Below are positions 1 through 8,688 of a stretch of DNA of 58,719 nucleotides, in pieces. Source of the stretch: Flavobacteriales bacterium. Lineage in GTDB: Bacteria; Bacteroidota; Bacteroidia; Flavobacteriales_E; Vicingaceae. The stretch lies in contig JABTUP010000020.1 in assembly GCA_015075325.1 (NCBI GenBank), positions 1 to 58,719 on the forward strand, in the 5' to 3' direction. The translations under genes were made by a program, and so were the position numbers. Each line of letters begins with the position of its first letter. The first letter of the stretch is position 1. The notes beneath the pieces are model-generated. The model made no database searches, had not been told where the DNA came from, and worked only from the letters and a program-made list of their open reading frames with translations.

Positions 1-438
1 ATTGAAATGTATAATGATTTATACGATATTATAATGGTTGACCTTCCTGGTAACTTAAAACAAAAAGGTGTTTTAAGTACTTATGTTTTAGCTGATGTTA
101 TTTTAATCCCTTTACAAACTGATTTTGTTAGTCTTGACAGTCTAACAAAGTTCATTAAGGTATATTATGATGAAATAAAACCTCTCCAGGAAAAAAACAA
201 TATTTCTTGTAAGTTAGGAGCATTTTTGAATAATGTTAACCCAAGAGGTATTGAAGTTAACGAACTACTTAATCAGAGAGATTCTTTTAAAGATAAGTTT
301 ACTTTGTTTGAAAACTTAATTCCTCAATCAAGCGTTACGTTTGGTAGAGAGTTTAACACCTATGAACAATATGAAAACATTGCAAATAATTCAAAATACA
401 ATCAATTCATAGAGGAGTTGATTGCTTTTATAAAATAA
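1..438 (+). CDS. parA: ParA-type partition ATPase, 3' part (gene crosses the window ends)
   Basis: This is the C-terminal two thirds of a ParA/MinD-type ATPase. The reading frame is open from base 1 and contains a Walker B-like stretch ending in VDLPG at about residues 11-17 of this part, followed by the VILIPLQTD segment typical of ParA. The N-terminal part with Walker A is at 58480-58719, which ends exactly on a codon boundary in the same frame. Joined, the protein is about 225 aa, a normal length for a small plasmid ParA. It would bind nucleoid DNA with ATP and segregate plasmid copies. The next gene starts 12 bp downstream and is probably its partner. Confidence is high for the family; the circular join is inferred. 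Confidence 0.9.
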   Translation: MEMYNDLYDIIMVDLPGNLKQKGVLSTYVLADVILIPLQTDFVSLDSLTKFIKVYYDEIKPLQEKNNISCKLGAFLNNVNPRGIEVNELLNQRDSFKDKFTLFENLIPQSSVTFGREFNTYEQYENIANNSKYNQFIEELIAFIK

Positions 439-450
439 CACTTAAATACT

Positions 451-909
451 ATGGCAAAAAAAGGAATAAAATACGCAGGACTTAAGAGTTTAGAGGATTC
501 TTTTAGCGATAAAACAACAGAAAACATTATTAATCCCTCTAAAAAAGAGGAAATCGACACTAAATTAAATATTTCAGGAGATAACGAAATAAAGTCTGCT
601 GTTCCAGTTACCGAATTATCTAGCTCTAATGAACAACAAATAAAGGTTTCTACTACTGAACAAAGTAAACCTGTGGTTCAACAAAATTATGATTCATTTC
701 AAAGTTTTTTTAATAAGAACTTTGAATGGAAAAATGCTGAACAAATGAATGTAAATAGAGATATAAAAAGGATTTTAGAAAAACTGGCTAGTTTTAGAAA
801 AGATACCACACAAGTTTCTCTAGTTTCAAATATTCTCAAGGCATGGATTGATGAACACAAACCTGAAATTCAAAGAGTTTTTAAAGAAAACACAAAAATA
901 GATTTCTAA
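451..909 (+). CDS. ParA-partner protein, probable centromere-binding adaptor
   Basis: A 152-aa protein encoded directly after parA, probably cotranscribed. Residues 1-90 are polar and low in complexity (rich in S, E, K, Q, N). Residues 95-152 form a predicted basic helical domain (RDIKRILEKLASF...VSLVSNILKAWIDEH) resembling ribbon-helix-helix or DUF3408-type domains found beside ParA in Bacteroidetes mobile elements. I infer that it binds the repeats upstream of parA and stimulates ParA. The family assignment is from pattern only. A strong terminator begins at its stop codon. Confidence 0.6.
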   Translation: MAKKGIKYAGLKSLEDSFSDKTTENIINPSKKEEIDTKLNISGDNEIKSAVPVTELSSSNEQQIKVSTTEQSKPVVQQNYDSFQSFFNKNFEWKNAEQMNVNRDIKRILEKLASFRKDTTQVSLVSNILKAWIDEHKPEIQRVFKENTKIDF

Positions 910-944
910 AAAAAGGGGGGGCTTAATAAGCCCCCCCTTTTTTT
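908..944. terminator. Strong bidirectional intrinsic terminator
   Basis: A perfect stem of 10 bp (seven G then CTT, paired with AAG then seven C, bases 915-937) has an A tract on the left and a T tract on the right. It ends the plus-strand parA unit and the convergent minus-strand gene that stops at 943. Confidence 0.95.
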
Positions 945-2034
945 ACATATCGCCAAAAGCGGTATTCGTGATGTCTTTTGCAATTTTACGCTTCACTCCT
1001 TTAGGTTTACCCTGTTCCTTACCCTGTTCTTTTTCTACTAACACTTTTGCTTCTTGTTCTTTATCAGAAGTTTTCTTAACTTCTTCTTTTGGATTGATTT
1101 TTAAAATCGTTCTTACAGCAACTTTATCATGTTCCTTGATTGTTGTGTCAGCATCGAGCTTATTAATAAATTCTTTTGAAATCTCTGGCTTGTTTTGAGC
1201 TAGTATATTTACCTCTTTAAAGTCATTGTTTCTTACTGCTGCATAAATCTTTTCTTCATGCTCTTTTAGTTTATCTTCAGGTTTTGTTAGGTTTAATGCT
1301 TGATTATTGCCGTCCTTATCGATAGCTGTTACAGAGGTGGTATTTAAAACAGCACTTTCTTTTTCGTTGGTTTTATCAACACTCGAAGTAGTTGAAATTA
1401 CATTTTCTACTCGACTATCTTTATTTCGGTCCTTCAAGAGTTGTTCAGCCTGTTCCTGTGTAACCTCTTTGTAGTTTTCATAAATAAAACCTTTCTTATC
1501 ATCTGTTTGTCTCATAGAGGCAACAAACCAACCCATTTCTCCTTTCATTACAATACCATTAATCAACTCGCCTTTATCAAGAGCTGCTTTCTGTTTTTCA
1601 TCAAAAACATAACCTCCCATTTTAAATTCAGCAACTTCAGAAAGGTTGATTTCAGAAGCAGTTTTAATAGTTATTGCGTTTAGCTCTTTATCAACTTGTA
1701 AAAACATTAAATCTCCGTTGTAGTTAAATTGTACTGCTTTACCGTTGATTAAATGGTTAATTTCTTCTTCTGAAAATTTTTTAGCACCAATACTTCTTGG
1801 TATTTCAATCTCATTAACCTTGAATTTATAATTAAACTTAATGTTGCCTTCATCATCAATGGATAATTTAATCTTACCGTCTTTGACAGCTCCATCAGCT
1901 AGGTTAAGGTTCTCTTTTAATGTAGAATATTTTCCTTCAAGCATTAAATCTATGTCCTGTTTAGTGAACGCTATTCCAGTTTTACTTAATTGTTCTTCGA
2001 GTTCTTCTCGATTAATTTCATTTAAATTTTTCAT
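943..2034 (-). CDS. DUF3945/DUF4099-like protein of conjugative elements
   Basis: A 363-aa soluble protein. The N-terminal half has repeated segments of the kind 'FSEEEINHLINGKAVQF' (about residues 85-105) and 'FDEKQKAALDKGELINGIV' (about 145-165), which resemble DUF3945/DUF4099 proteins common on Bacteroidetes conjugative elements; their function is unknown. Residues about 260-312 (NDFKEVNILAQ...INKLDADTTI...KVAVRTIL) match a C-terminal module also seen in the proteins at 21872-22738 and 28517-29995. The tail is rich in Lys and Glu. The start carries the CCCTAAACAC leader (2043-2052). It follows the small gene at 2055-2294 and is probably cotranscribed with it. Confidence 0.65.
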   Translation of the reverse strand: MKNLNEINREELEEQLSKTGIAFTKQDIDLMLEGKYSTLKENLNLADGAVKDGKIKLSIDDEGNIKFNYKFKVNEIEIPRSIGAKKFSEEEINHLINGKAVQFNYNGDLMFLQVDKELNAITIKTASEINLSEVAEFKMGGYVFDEKQKAALDKGELINGIVMKGEMGWFVASMRQTDDKKGFIYENYKEVTQEQAEQLLKDRNKDSRVENVISTTSSVDKTNEKESAVLNTTSVTAIDKDGNNQALNLTKPEDKLKEHEEKIYAAVRNNDFKEVNILAQNKPEISKEFINKLDADTTIKEHDKVAVRTILKINPKEEVKKTSDKEQEAKVLVEKEQGKEQGKPKGVKRKIAKDITNTAFGDM

Positions 2035-2054
2035 AATAATTAGTGTTTAGGGGT

Positions 2055-2294
2055 TTACTTCTTTTTAATCTCGAAATTTACTACTTTAATGATATTGATT
2101 TTAGGCTTATAACCTAAATCTGTAAGCACATCAAATACTACTTTAGAAAACACTTTTCCTCTTGAATTATTGTTTTTAATAAGGCTTAAGACTTGGTATG
2201 ATGATTTTAATTTTTTAGAATAATCTGCAAGATTACTTAGGCTCTTTAAGTGGTTTCTTACAATTTCTTCGGCTTCCTGATAGGTTATTTCCAT
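2055..2294 (-). CDS. Small protein, possible helix-turn-helix regulator
   Basis: A 79-aa basic protein if started at the ATG at 2294. A longer form begins with TTG at 2315, but that codon lies directly after the -7 box at 2317-2324, so the shorter start is more likely. The pattern ADYSKKLKSSYQVLSLIKN...LTDLGYK looks like an XRE-type HTH, though this is weak. It lies first in the leftward unit and opposite the transfer operon, a good place for a regulator of the divergent promoters. Function is inferred. Confidence 0.5.
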   Translation of the reverse strand: MEITYQEAEEIVRNHLKSLSNLADYSKKLKSSYQVLSLIKNNNSRGKVFSKVVFDVLTDLGYKPKINIIKVVNFEIKKK

Positions 2295-2316
2295 CTGATA
2301 ATCTTCAATTTTCAAA

Positions 2317-2324
2317 CAAAGGTA
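2317..2324 (-). promoter_or_regulatory. -7 box TACCTTTG of the leftward unit
   Basis: On the minus strand TACCTTTG matches the Bacteroidetes consensus TAnnTTTG and lies about 22 bp before the ATG at 2294. No clear -33 box is seen. Confidence 0.5.
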
Positions 2325-2378
2325 TAAGAAAAATTTGAAAAAAAATAAATTATTACTATGGTATGTATTAAAATATTG

Positions 2379-2386
2379 TATATTTG
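2379..2386 (+). promoter_or_regulatory. -7 box TATATTTG, probable transfer operon promoter
   Basis: TATATTTG is an exact TAnnTTTG match in the divergent gap, followed by C-T rich sequence and the leader CCCTAAACA (2400-2408). It is the only good promoter ahead of the tra genes, so it probably drives the operon. The -33 region is weak, which would fit a regulated promoter. Confidence 0.55.
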
Positions 2387-2427
2387 CTTTAATTTGTTAC
2401 CCTAAACAACTTTTAAGTTAAATATTT

Positions 2428-2481
2428 ATGAACGTAATGCTAAATCTAGGATTGTTAAACCCATGCCCTCTTTTGCTGTAA
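2428..2481 (+). other. Possible 17-codon upstream ORF overlapping the first tra gene
   Basis: An ATG at 2428, placed 20 bp after the leader CCCTAAACA, opens a 17-codon frame that stops at 2481, inside the start of the gene at 2463. It could couple translation of the first operon gene. No homologue is recognised; it may be chance. Confidence 0.3.
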
Positions 2482-2834
2482 TATTACTTTTATTATGGTT
2501 GGTTGTTGTGGCAGTAATAGTCTTTAAAAAGAACACCAACATTATAATACTAGCAAAGAAAAAGATAATTGATAATAGCCCTTTCAGAAGGAGTGTAGAA
2601 TTATCTGAAGATGCTAGAGTACTCGACAATATAATTGATTCGGGTAAAATTGCCATTATGATTAAATACCCAAAAGATGAAGAAATTAATCCTGATTTAA
2701 TTCATGATATGATTGAAGATATTCAAGATGTTGTTTTTAGAAAGGATAGAAGTGTTGCTAAACAACAAATTACTCAACCAGTTCAAAATATTAATCCATC
2801 AAATAATTATCTAAATGTTAAACAATTAAAATAA
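2463..2834 (+). CDS. Membrane-anchored protein at head of transfer operon
   Basis: A 123-aa protein with an N-terminal membrane helix (about residues 4-22, rich in L, V, I) and a charged soluble part. I do not recognise the family. It is the first gene of the tra operon, six bases before the TraE homologue, so a role in the transfer apparatus is likely. The start codon is uncertain because an upstream frame overlaps it. Confidence 0.55.
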   Translation: MPSFAVILLLLWLVVVAVIVFKKNTNIIILAKKKIIDNSPFRRSVELSEDARVLDNIIDSGKIAIMIKYPKDEEINPDLIHDMIEDIQDVVFRKDRSVAKQQITQPVQNINPSNNYLNVKQLK

Positions 2835-2839
2835 AAATT

Positions 2840-3145
2840 ATGAAAACCAATTTAAAGATTTTATTTTTAGGCTCTGCCTTATTTATTACTAATTTAATTT
2901 TAGCCCAATCGGGTGGTACACCTCCAAATAACGTTGATTGGTCAACAATTGATACTGAAGTTGGTAGTGCAAAAACCAGTATGATACAAATAGTTGGTCA
3001 TATTGTTGGTATAATCTTAGCTATAGCTTTTGCTTATACTTTATGGAAAGTTGCAACAGGAAAACAAGATTCTAAAGAATCATTAATTGCTTTAGGTGGT
3101 GGTTTGGCTCTTTATATTATTGCTTATGCTTTAGGATTTTTATAA
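2840..3145 (+). CDS. traE: TraE-like transfer protein (DUF4134), VirB2-like
   Basis: A 101-aa protein with a signal peptide (residues 1-22, ending LILAQ) and two hydrophobic helices (about 48-68 and 82-101) separated by a short charged loop (WKVATGKQDSKES). This is the architecture of Bacteroidetes TraE/DUF4134, thought to be the VirB2-like pilin component. The gene is followed after one base by a second protein of the same layout and then by TraF and TraG homologues, the conserved order of CTnDOT-type systems. Confidence 0.8.
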   Translation: MKTNLKILFLGSALFITNLILAQSGGTPPNNVDWSTIDTEVGSAKTSMIQIVGHIVGIILAIAFAYTLWKVATGKQDSKESLIALGGGLALYIIAYALGFL

Positions 3146-3146
3146 T

Positions 3147-3428
3147 ATGAAAAAATTGGGTTTAATTTTTTTAATGCTCGTTTTATACTTTTCAAGTAAA
3201 GCAGAAGGCTTTGTTCGTGAGCCTACAATAAAAGATGCTACTTTTGGTCTTGGGTCTTTATTAGACACGATGGTTTACGTTGGACTTGGAATTGGGATGG
3301 CAGGATTATTACTTGATGTAATGGTAAGAAATAAACAAGACGGATTTAAGAAGGCTTTGTTATATCTAGCAGCTTTTGGTGTTTATCTAATTATTAAAGC
3401 TGTTTTTTTAAAATCAAATCCAATATGA
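3147..3428 (+). CDS. Second small two-helix transfer protein, VirB2-like
   Basis: A 93-aa protein with a signal peptide (residues 1-19, ending SSKA) and two hydrophobic segments (about 42-60 and 71-87) around a charged loop (RNKQDGFKKA). It mirrors the TraE homologue just upstream, with which it may share ancestry. It overlaps the TraF homologue by four bases. I infer a second pilin-like or channel subunit; the exact family is not recognised. Confidence 0.6.
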   Translation: MKKLGLIFLMLVLYFSSKAEGFVREPTIKDATFGLGSLLDTMVYVGLGIGMAGLLLDVMVRNKQDGFKKALLYLAAFGVYLIIKAVFLKSNPI

Positions 3429-3709
3429 AATTAAAAAATAAATTATCTCCAATACCAAACTTAAACAAGGAAATTCATTACATGGGTTTATCTCCTGGTT
3501 ATTGGTTGACATTATGTGTAGCTCTTTTAGTCCTTTTTGTAATACTTAGAGCTTATATTGTTTTGATGTTGCCTATTTTATTTTACAGTGCAACAAAATT
3601 GGAAAAATTACAAAAGTCAGGAAATCCAAATTTTATTCAAAGTATGCTAAACTGGAATAAAATGAAAAAGTCGTTTTGTGATACACGTAAATTATTTGAT
3701 TACTTATGA
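3425..3709 (+). CDS. traF: TraF-like transfer protein (DUF4133), VirB3-like
   Basis: A 94-aa protein with two adjoining membrane helices (about residues 27-60) after a short N-terminus containing YMGLSPGYW, which resembles the 'ykGL...Y' start of DUF4133/TraF. VirB3-like proteins sit in the inner membrane and bind the VirB4 ATPase. It overlaps both neighbours by four bases (ATGA), consistent with coupled translation with TraG. Confidence 0.75.
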   Translation: MKLKNKLSPIPNLNKEIHYMGLSPGYWLTLCVALLVLFVILRAYIVLMLPILFYSATKLEKLQKSGNPNFIQSMLNWNKMKKSFCDTRKLFDYL

Positions 3710-6177
3710 TAGCATCTACAGAGTATAGTAAAATATTTCCAATTCAGGAAATTAACGATAAATACATCATCAACGGTAATGGAGATATTACAGTTGGAAT
3801 ACGTGTTGAACATAAAGAAATTTTTGGACTATCGGAAGAAGAAATTATTAAAGACCATGAGCAGTATTGTAATTTATTAAAATCTTTACCAAACAACACC
3901 ATCTTTCATAAACAAGATTACTACTTTACTGAAAATTTTTACGATGTTAATAGTTTTGACCAAGTAGTTTCAATTAAATACAATAAAGCATATTATAAAA
4001 CAAAGCCCGTTCGTAAACATTACTCTGTAATTTTTTTAACTTTTATTACCCAAGAAGGAAAACTTAAACGAAGCTTATTTGCATTACTGGATTATCTATT
4101 CTCAAGACCATTTAATAAGCTAGACGAAGTGATTCCTTCGATTGTACGAAATGTAGAGAGTTTTTTAAATGCAATTACTTCCATTAGTTCTATTACTTCA
4201 GCTAAACTTTATGATAACCTCGAATTAAAACAATTAATTTATAATTATCATACGTTTGATTTTTCTCAAACAAACAGCATTGGAAACATACCTTCAATTA
4301 ACATTAAAAAAGATGGTTTTGCTATTGGTAATAAAAATGTTGGTGTTATTTCCTTGCTTGATGAAGGGGGTAGTATCTATTTAGCGAAAAAATCAGCTAT
4401 TGTAAATCCTGAATTGTTTGAAAACGGTAATGATTACCCTGCAACTTTAACGGCTGCTGCATCAATGATGTTTCCTGTTTCACTAGGTTTACCAATCGAC
4501 CATGTTGTTAATACGGTAATTCATGTAAAAGATAATGATGTTTTAGTCCGCAACATCTTTCAAGAAAATATGTTTATCAATATGTTGGCATCATTAAATC
4601 TTGGAATTGCTACTAGCAAAAAATCAGCCTTAAATGTATATAAACAAGCATTGGAAGAATTTGGAGAAAAGGGCTGTACTTTTGCTTCTAACCTTATAAT
4701 TTATCATGAAAACCAACAACTTTTAAATAAATGGCTTGATTTAGCCTCTACAACACTAAAAAACATTAATTCTTGCACCAGTTTAATTGAAAATGCTGAT
4801 GCTTTTCAAATCTTTTGGGCTAATATTCCTGGTAATGCACAATTCAATATTAGAAACAAATATTCAATTGTTGATGTAGCAGCTTGTTATCTACCAAGAG
4901 AAACTTACAACAAATCTGATAATGAAGGTTTTTATTGTGTTGATGTTTTTGGCAACCCGATAAGAGAAAACCTATTGTTTTCAGATTCTACTTCAAATAA
5001 AAATATTGTTGTTTTCGGTCCTTCAGGTTCAGGAAAAACAAATTGGCTCTGTTGGTTTACCGACAACAACCTTAACAGTAATCATGATGTTATCATCATT
5101 AACGTAAAACCCGATTATGTCAACCATTGTAAATTAAATAATGGTATTTATGTGAACACCGCAGTTGATGAATATAAAGGAATCAACCCTTTCTACACCT
5201 ATAATGATAACGGATTTTGGACTTTAAGTACCGAAAAGGCTAATTTACTTCGTGCTATATTAAGTCATATTTGGAAAAAGAAAGAGCGTATGTCTAACGA
5301 CGAAAACTCTGTTCTTTCAGATGTTATTGAAAAATATTATCATCACGTTAATAGTCAGAAAATAGAAGTGCCAACATTTAAAACATTCTATGAATTTATT
5401 GATGTGTACATTGAAAAATTTGTAAATGATGAAAATCGAAGTTTTTTAAACTTCCAATCGTTAAAGCTAGGTCTTAAACCTTTTTACTCGGGAGCATATA
5501 AAGATATTTTTGATGTAAAAAAACAAGTCGATTTAATGAATGAACGCTATGTGGTTTTCGACCTTATGGCAGTTCTTAAAGATGAACTTTTGTTTGATGT
5601 GTACCTTTATTACGTGATTGATTTCGCAATGACCAAAATCGTTCAAAACAAAAATTCAGGAAAGTTTACAAACATAATTTTAGATGAATGTATTGATTCA
5701 ATGAAAGGACAGGGTGGGGACTTTGTGGGTGAACAGTTTAGAAAAATCCGTTCGATGAACGGCTCTATTGCGATTTGTACTCAAGGTATTTCTTACCTTG
5801 ATGCTGTAAGCGACTTAGTAAAAGATTCGATTAAAACGAATTGCGACATTAAAATTCTTTTAGATCATTCTGCTGCAACATCAGATTTTCCTAAACTACA
5901 AAACTATCTTTCGTTATCAGATAACGAAATGGAGCTTTTAGGCTCAATTTCTAAAGGTAAACATTACCGTCAATGGTTCTTAAAGAAAGGTATTGATAAC
6001 GCTAAACTTTTACGTAATGAAAATTCATTGTTTAGCAATGCTGCATATTCCACCAGTCCAAAAGATGTGAAGCAAATTGAAGATGAACAAAAAAAGCTTC
6101 AGGAGCGTGGAATAGATAACATCGAAATTGCAATTCAAAATCATATAGACAACAACATTAATCCAACTAAAAATTAA
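3706..6177 (+). CDS. traG: TraG conjugation ATPase, VirB4 family
   Basis: An 823-aa VirB4-type ATPase, normal length for Bacteroidetes TraG. Walker A GPSGSGKT lies at about residues 438-445 and Walker B IILDE at about 656-661. The N-terminal 400 residues have the usual VirB4 tubulin-like/DUF3875-type fold pattern. It would power pilus assembly and substrate transfer at the inner membrane. It is embedded in the tra operon between the TraF and TraI homologues. Confidence 0.95.
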   Translation: MIASTEYSKIFPIQEINDKYIINGNGDITVGIRVEHKEIFGLSEEEIIKDHEQYCNLLKSLPNNTIFHKQDYYFTENFYDVNSFDQVVSIKYNKAYYKTKPVRKHYSVIFLTFITQEGKLKRSLFALLDYLFSRPFNKLDEVIPSIVRNVESFLNAITSISSITSAKLYDNLELKQLIYNYHTFDFSQTNSIGNIPSINIKKDGFAIGNKNVGVISLLDEGGSIYLAKKSAIVNPELFENGNDYPATLTAAASMMFPVSLGLPIDHVVNTVIHVKDNDVLVRNIFQENMFINMLASLNLGIATSKKSALNVYKQALEEFGEKGCTFASNLIIYHENQQLLNKWLDLASTTLKNINSCTSLIENADAFQIFWANIPGNAQFNIRNKYSIVDVAACYLPRETYNKSDNEGFYCVDVFGNPIRENLLFSDSTSNKNIVVFGPSGSGKTNWLCWFTDNNLNSNHDVIIINVKPDYVNHCKLNNGIYVNTAVDEYKGINPFYTYNDNGFWTLSTEKANLLRAILSHIWKKKERMSNDENSVLSDVIEKYYHHVNSQKIEVPTFKTFYEFIDVYIEKFVNDENRSFLNFQSLKLGLKPFYSGAYKDIFDVKKQVDLMNERYVVFDLMAVLKDELLFDVYLYYVIDFAMTKIVQNKNSGKFTNIILDECIDSMKGQGGDFVGEQFRKIRSMNGSIAICTQGISYLDAVSDLVKDSIKTNCDIKILLDHSAATSDFPKLQNYLSLSDNEMELLGSISKGKHYRQWFLKKGIDNAKLLRNENSLFSNAAYSTSPKDVKQIEDEQKKLQERGIDNIEIAIQNHIDNNINPTKN

Positions 6178-6181
6178 ATTT

Positions 6182-6778
6182 ATGAAAAACAGATTATTTA
6201 TTCTTTCTGCCTTTGTATTGGGATTATCCATTTTTCCTTTACAAATTTCTAAAGGACAAGACCCAAGTTTTGGAGCTTCAGACGCTGTTACGGCTGCAAA
6301 TACAACAACTATGATTAGTCAATTAACTACATTAACAACCACCATTACCACTCTTAAAGAATCTGCTAAACTTATGCAAGATGCACTAGAGGTTGTTAAT
6401 GTATATAATAATATGCGTGATGTGGTTCGACTGGTTCAACTGGTTGAAGCAACAATTTGTGGAATGGAAGAGTATCAAATGTATTTAGAAATCTCTATTA
6501 AACACAACAGTTGTATTGCTAATTTTAATTATGAATTAATTAACGCTAAATTTTCTTTTACAACCAACATCATTAACATAGCCAGTAAATCAGCTTCATT
6601 ATTTAGCTCGGCAGACAGAATCAATTCTATCAAAGATGCTATTGCAGCATTAGAAGGAACAATGAAGCAAATAGAAACGCATAATCAAATTGTACACTCA
6701 CAAGTTGAAGCTGATGTAATGACGGCTTACAATCAACACTTAGTTAATTCTCTTTTCAAAATAAACAATGTAAATTGA
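6182..6778 (+). CDS. traI: TraI-like exported transfer protein (VirB5-like)
   Basis: A 198-aa exported protein with a signal peptide (residues 1-25, ending KGQ) and long helices rich in T, S and A. Position between VirB4 and the VirB6-like TraJ, and the helical 'TTTLKESAKLMQDALEVVN' pattern, match Bacteroidetes TraI/DUF4141, a VirB5-like periplasmic component. Sequence similarity at this level is weak, so the name relies on gene order. Confidence 0.65.
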   Translation: MKNRLFILSAFVLGLSIFPLQISKGQDPSFGASDAVTAANTTTMISQLTTLTTTITTLKESAKLMQDALEVVNVYNNMRDVVRLVQLVEATICGMEEYQMYLEISIKHNSCIANFNYELINAKFSFTTNIINIASKSASLFSSADRINSIKDAIAALEGTMKQIETHNQIVHSQVEADVMTAYNQHLVNSLFKINNVN

Positions 6779-6803
6779 AGTTGACCCCTAAACACTAATT
6801 ATT

Positions 6804-7973
6804 ATGAAAGTAAAATCGTTATTCATTTTTATTGTACTCTCCATTTTATCTGTTCCAATATTCGCTCAAGGTACATCATCAAATTATTTCGCAGATTTTT
6901 TTAATGTAGGAGATATTGATGGAGTAATATCAACAGGCATGGGGCAAATGCAAAAAATTGCATGGATAATAGCCGTTGTTGTGTTTCTTTTAACCTTTGG
7001 TTTTGGTTATCTTCAAAGTGGTGTAGCATCACTTTTAGGTAAAGAAAGTTCTGGAGGTTTTTTTAATGCTGAAAACCTCTTTTATTCTCTTTTCATTTTA
7101 ATTCTGCTAGGTGCATATAGTCCGATTGCTTCAACCTTAGAATCAAGCATAAATTACATAAACTCTATATCTGAAGTCGATTCTCAGGATATTGCAAACC
7201 TAGCTAATAACACTCAATTTAAAGACCAACAAATAAGAGCTGCTATTTGGGCTGCTAATCAAAATGACGACCCGGAACTAAAAAAGAAAGGTATAATCAT
7301 TCTTGATAGGTTAGGAGTAAACGAAGATGCATTTAGGGCAAATGAAGATAAATATTCTACAACAGCATTAATTGATGAGAAAAGTTGGATGGAAAAATTA
7401 TCTTATTTTGTTGACCCAAGAAATTGGCCAACCATAATTTTTGGGGCAATGGGGCAAATCTTAATGGGTATTATACGTGGAGTTGTTTTGATGTTTACTT
7501 ATTTTTATTTTAAATTACTTTTCTTACTTGGACCTTTTGCTTTTGCTTTTGCAGTAAATAAACGCTATCAGGATTTAATTTCTGATTGGGTTGGAGCTGT
7601 GCTTAGTACTGGATTAGTCTTTACTACAATGAACATCATTGATTATATGCACTCCGCCATAATTAAAAGCAGAATGGCTAACTCTAACCCAAATTTTGAT
7701 ATTGGTGCTCAGTCCGCCTTTGAGATTGTTTTTAATTTAGGTTTCATTATTTTATACCTAAGTGCATTTAAGCTAACTAAAACAATTGTTCCAGGAAAAG
7801 GGTTAGGAGCTGCAATGGTTGGTAAAACCATTGCATTAGGTGCTGCTGCTGTTGGTGGTGCTGCAATGGCAGCAGGAGGGGCAGCAGCAGGTTCAACAGG
7901 AGGAAAAGCAATGAAAAACTTATCAGATATAACCTCAAAAGCAACAAGTGCATTTAGAAAAAATGAAGAATAA
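6804..7973 (+). CDS. traJ: TraJ-like polytopic membrane protein, VirB6-like
   Basis: A 389-aa protein with a signal peptide (residues 1-21, SVPIFAQG) and about six membrane segments (for example 49-70, 93-112, 210-250, 300-320, 335-360), ending in an Ala/Gly-rich helix and a charged tail. This is the build of Bacteroidetes TraJ. The start has the CCCTAAACAC leader at 6786-6795, in the 25-bp gap after TraI. Confidence 0.85.
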   Translation: MKVKSLFIFIVLSILSVPIFAQGTSSNYFADFFNVGDIDGVISTGMGQMQKIAWIIAVVVFLLTFGFGYLQSGVASLLGKESSGGFFNAENLFYSLFILILLGAYSPIASTLESSINYINSISEVDSQDIANLANNTQFKDQQIRAAIWAANQNDDPELKKKGIIILDRLGVNEDAFRANEDKYSTTALIDEKSWMEKLSYFVDPRNWPTIIFGAMGQILMGIIRGVVLMFTYFYFKLLFLLGPFAFAFAVNKRYQDLISDWVGAVLSTGLVFTTMNIIDYMHSAIIKSRMANSNPNFDIGAQSAFEIVFNLGFIILYLSAFKLTKTIVPGKGLGAAMVGKTIALGAAAVGGAAMAAGGAAAGSTGGKAMKNLSDITSKATSAFRKNEE

Positions 7974-7987
7974 TTAATATTAAACTT

Positions 7988-8626
7988 ATGAAAGAATTTA
8001 ATCAATTATACAATTATAAAACTGCGTTTGCTACGCTAAAAGTTATAGTTATTGTAGTAGTAGTAGCTTCTCTTGGAGCTGTTGCCTCTGTGTATTATAT
8101 TTTCGTTGATAAACAAAATGCATCAACCCAACGAATTTGGGTTAAAACTGCCGATGGTAGTATGTTTTCTGCAACCGAAAAAAACGCTATGTCTTATGAG
8201 GATAGGGTAATTGAGTACAAGCATCATGTGAAATGGTTTTATAACTTATGGTACAGCCTTACCAAATCTACGCATGAAGAAAATATCAATAAAGCTTTAG
8301 ATTTAATTGATAAGGTTAAAGGTGGGGAAATGCTCGATTTTTATATCGCTCAAGGAGTTTTTAATAAACTTAATCAAACAGGGCGACGATTTGAATCTCG
8401 ACTTTTAGAAGAACCAACAATATCATTAACTGAAAAAGGAATATTCGGAGAAATTAAAGGTAAACTTAGCTTTATTGATGAAACTGGTAAAGTGTATCGT
8501 GTACAGCATTTAGATGTTGCTTTCGAGCTAACCGATGTGCTTACCATACAAGGGAGAACCGATAACAATCCTCATGGAGTGTTAATTAAAAATTGGACGA
8601 TTACTAATGATGAAGTTTTTGAGTAA
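7988..8626 (+). CDS. traK: TraK-like transfer protein, VirB8-like
   Basis: A 212-aa protein with one N-terminal membrane helix (about residues 15-38) and a periplasmic domain. The pattern 'EDRVIEYKHHVKWFYNLWYSL' is typical of Bacteroidetes TraK. VirB8-like proteins link the inner membrane complex to the outer core. It ends 62 bp before traM, and that gap holds an operator-like palindrome and a promoter. Confidence 0.85.
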   Translation: MKEFNQLYNYKTAFATLKVIVIVVVVASLGAVASVYYIFVDKQNASTQRIWVKTADGSMFSATEKNAMSYEDRVIEYKHHVKWFYNLWYSLTKSTHEENINKALDLIDKVKGGEMLDFYIAQGVFNKLNQTGRRFESRLLEEPTISLTEKGIFGEIKGKLSFIDETGKVYRVQHLDVAFELTDVLTIQGRTDNNPHGVLIKNWTITNDEVFE

Positions 8627-8635
8627 AAAAATATT

Positions 8636-8674
8636 GTTCCAAAATTGGAACATTAAAAAGATTTTGTATATTTG
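8636..8674 (+). promoter_or_regulatory. Internal promoter with operator-like palindrome before traM
   Basis: GTTCCAA and TTGGAAC (8636-8651, two-base spacer) form a 7-bp inverted repeat. Its right arm overlaps a TTGG -33 element (8645-8648), 19 bp from an exact -7 box TATATTTG (8667-8674). A dimeric regulator bound here would block the promoter. The binding factor is unknown. Confidence 0.6.
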
Positions 8675-8688
8675 CTAAAAATAAATCT

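Noticed and set aside
8607..8678. A 23-codon ORF at the TraL position between traK and traM
   Set aside because: It lies over the operator and promoter and has no likeness to TraL; an open frame by chance in AT-rich DNA is more likely.
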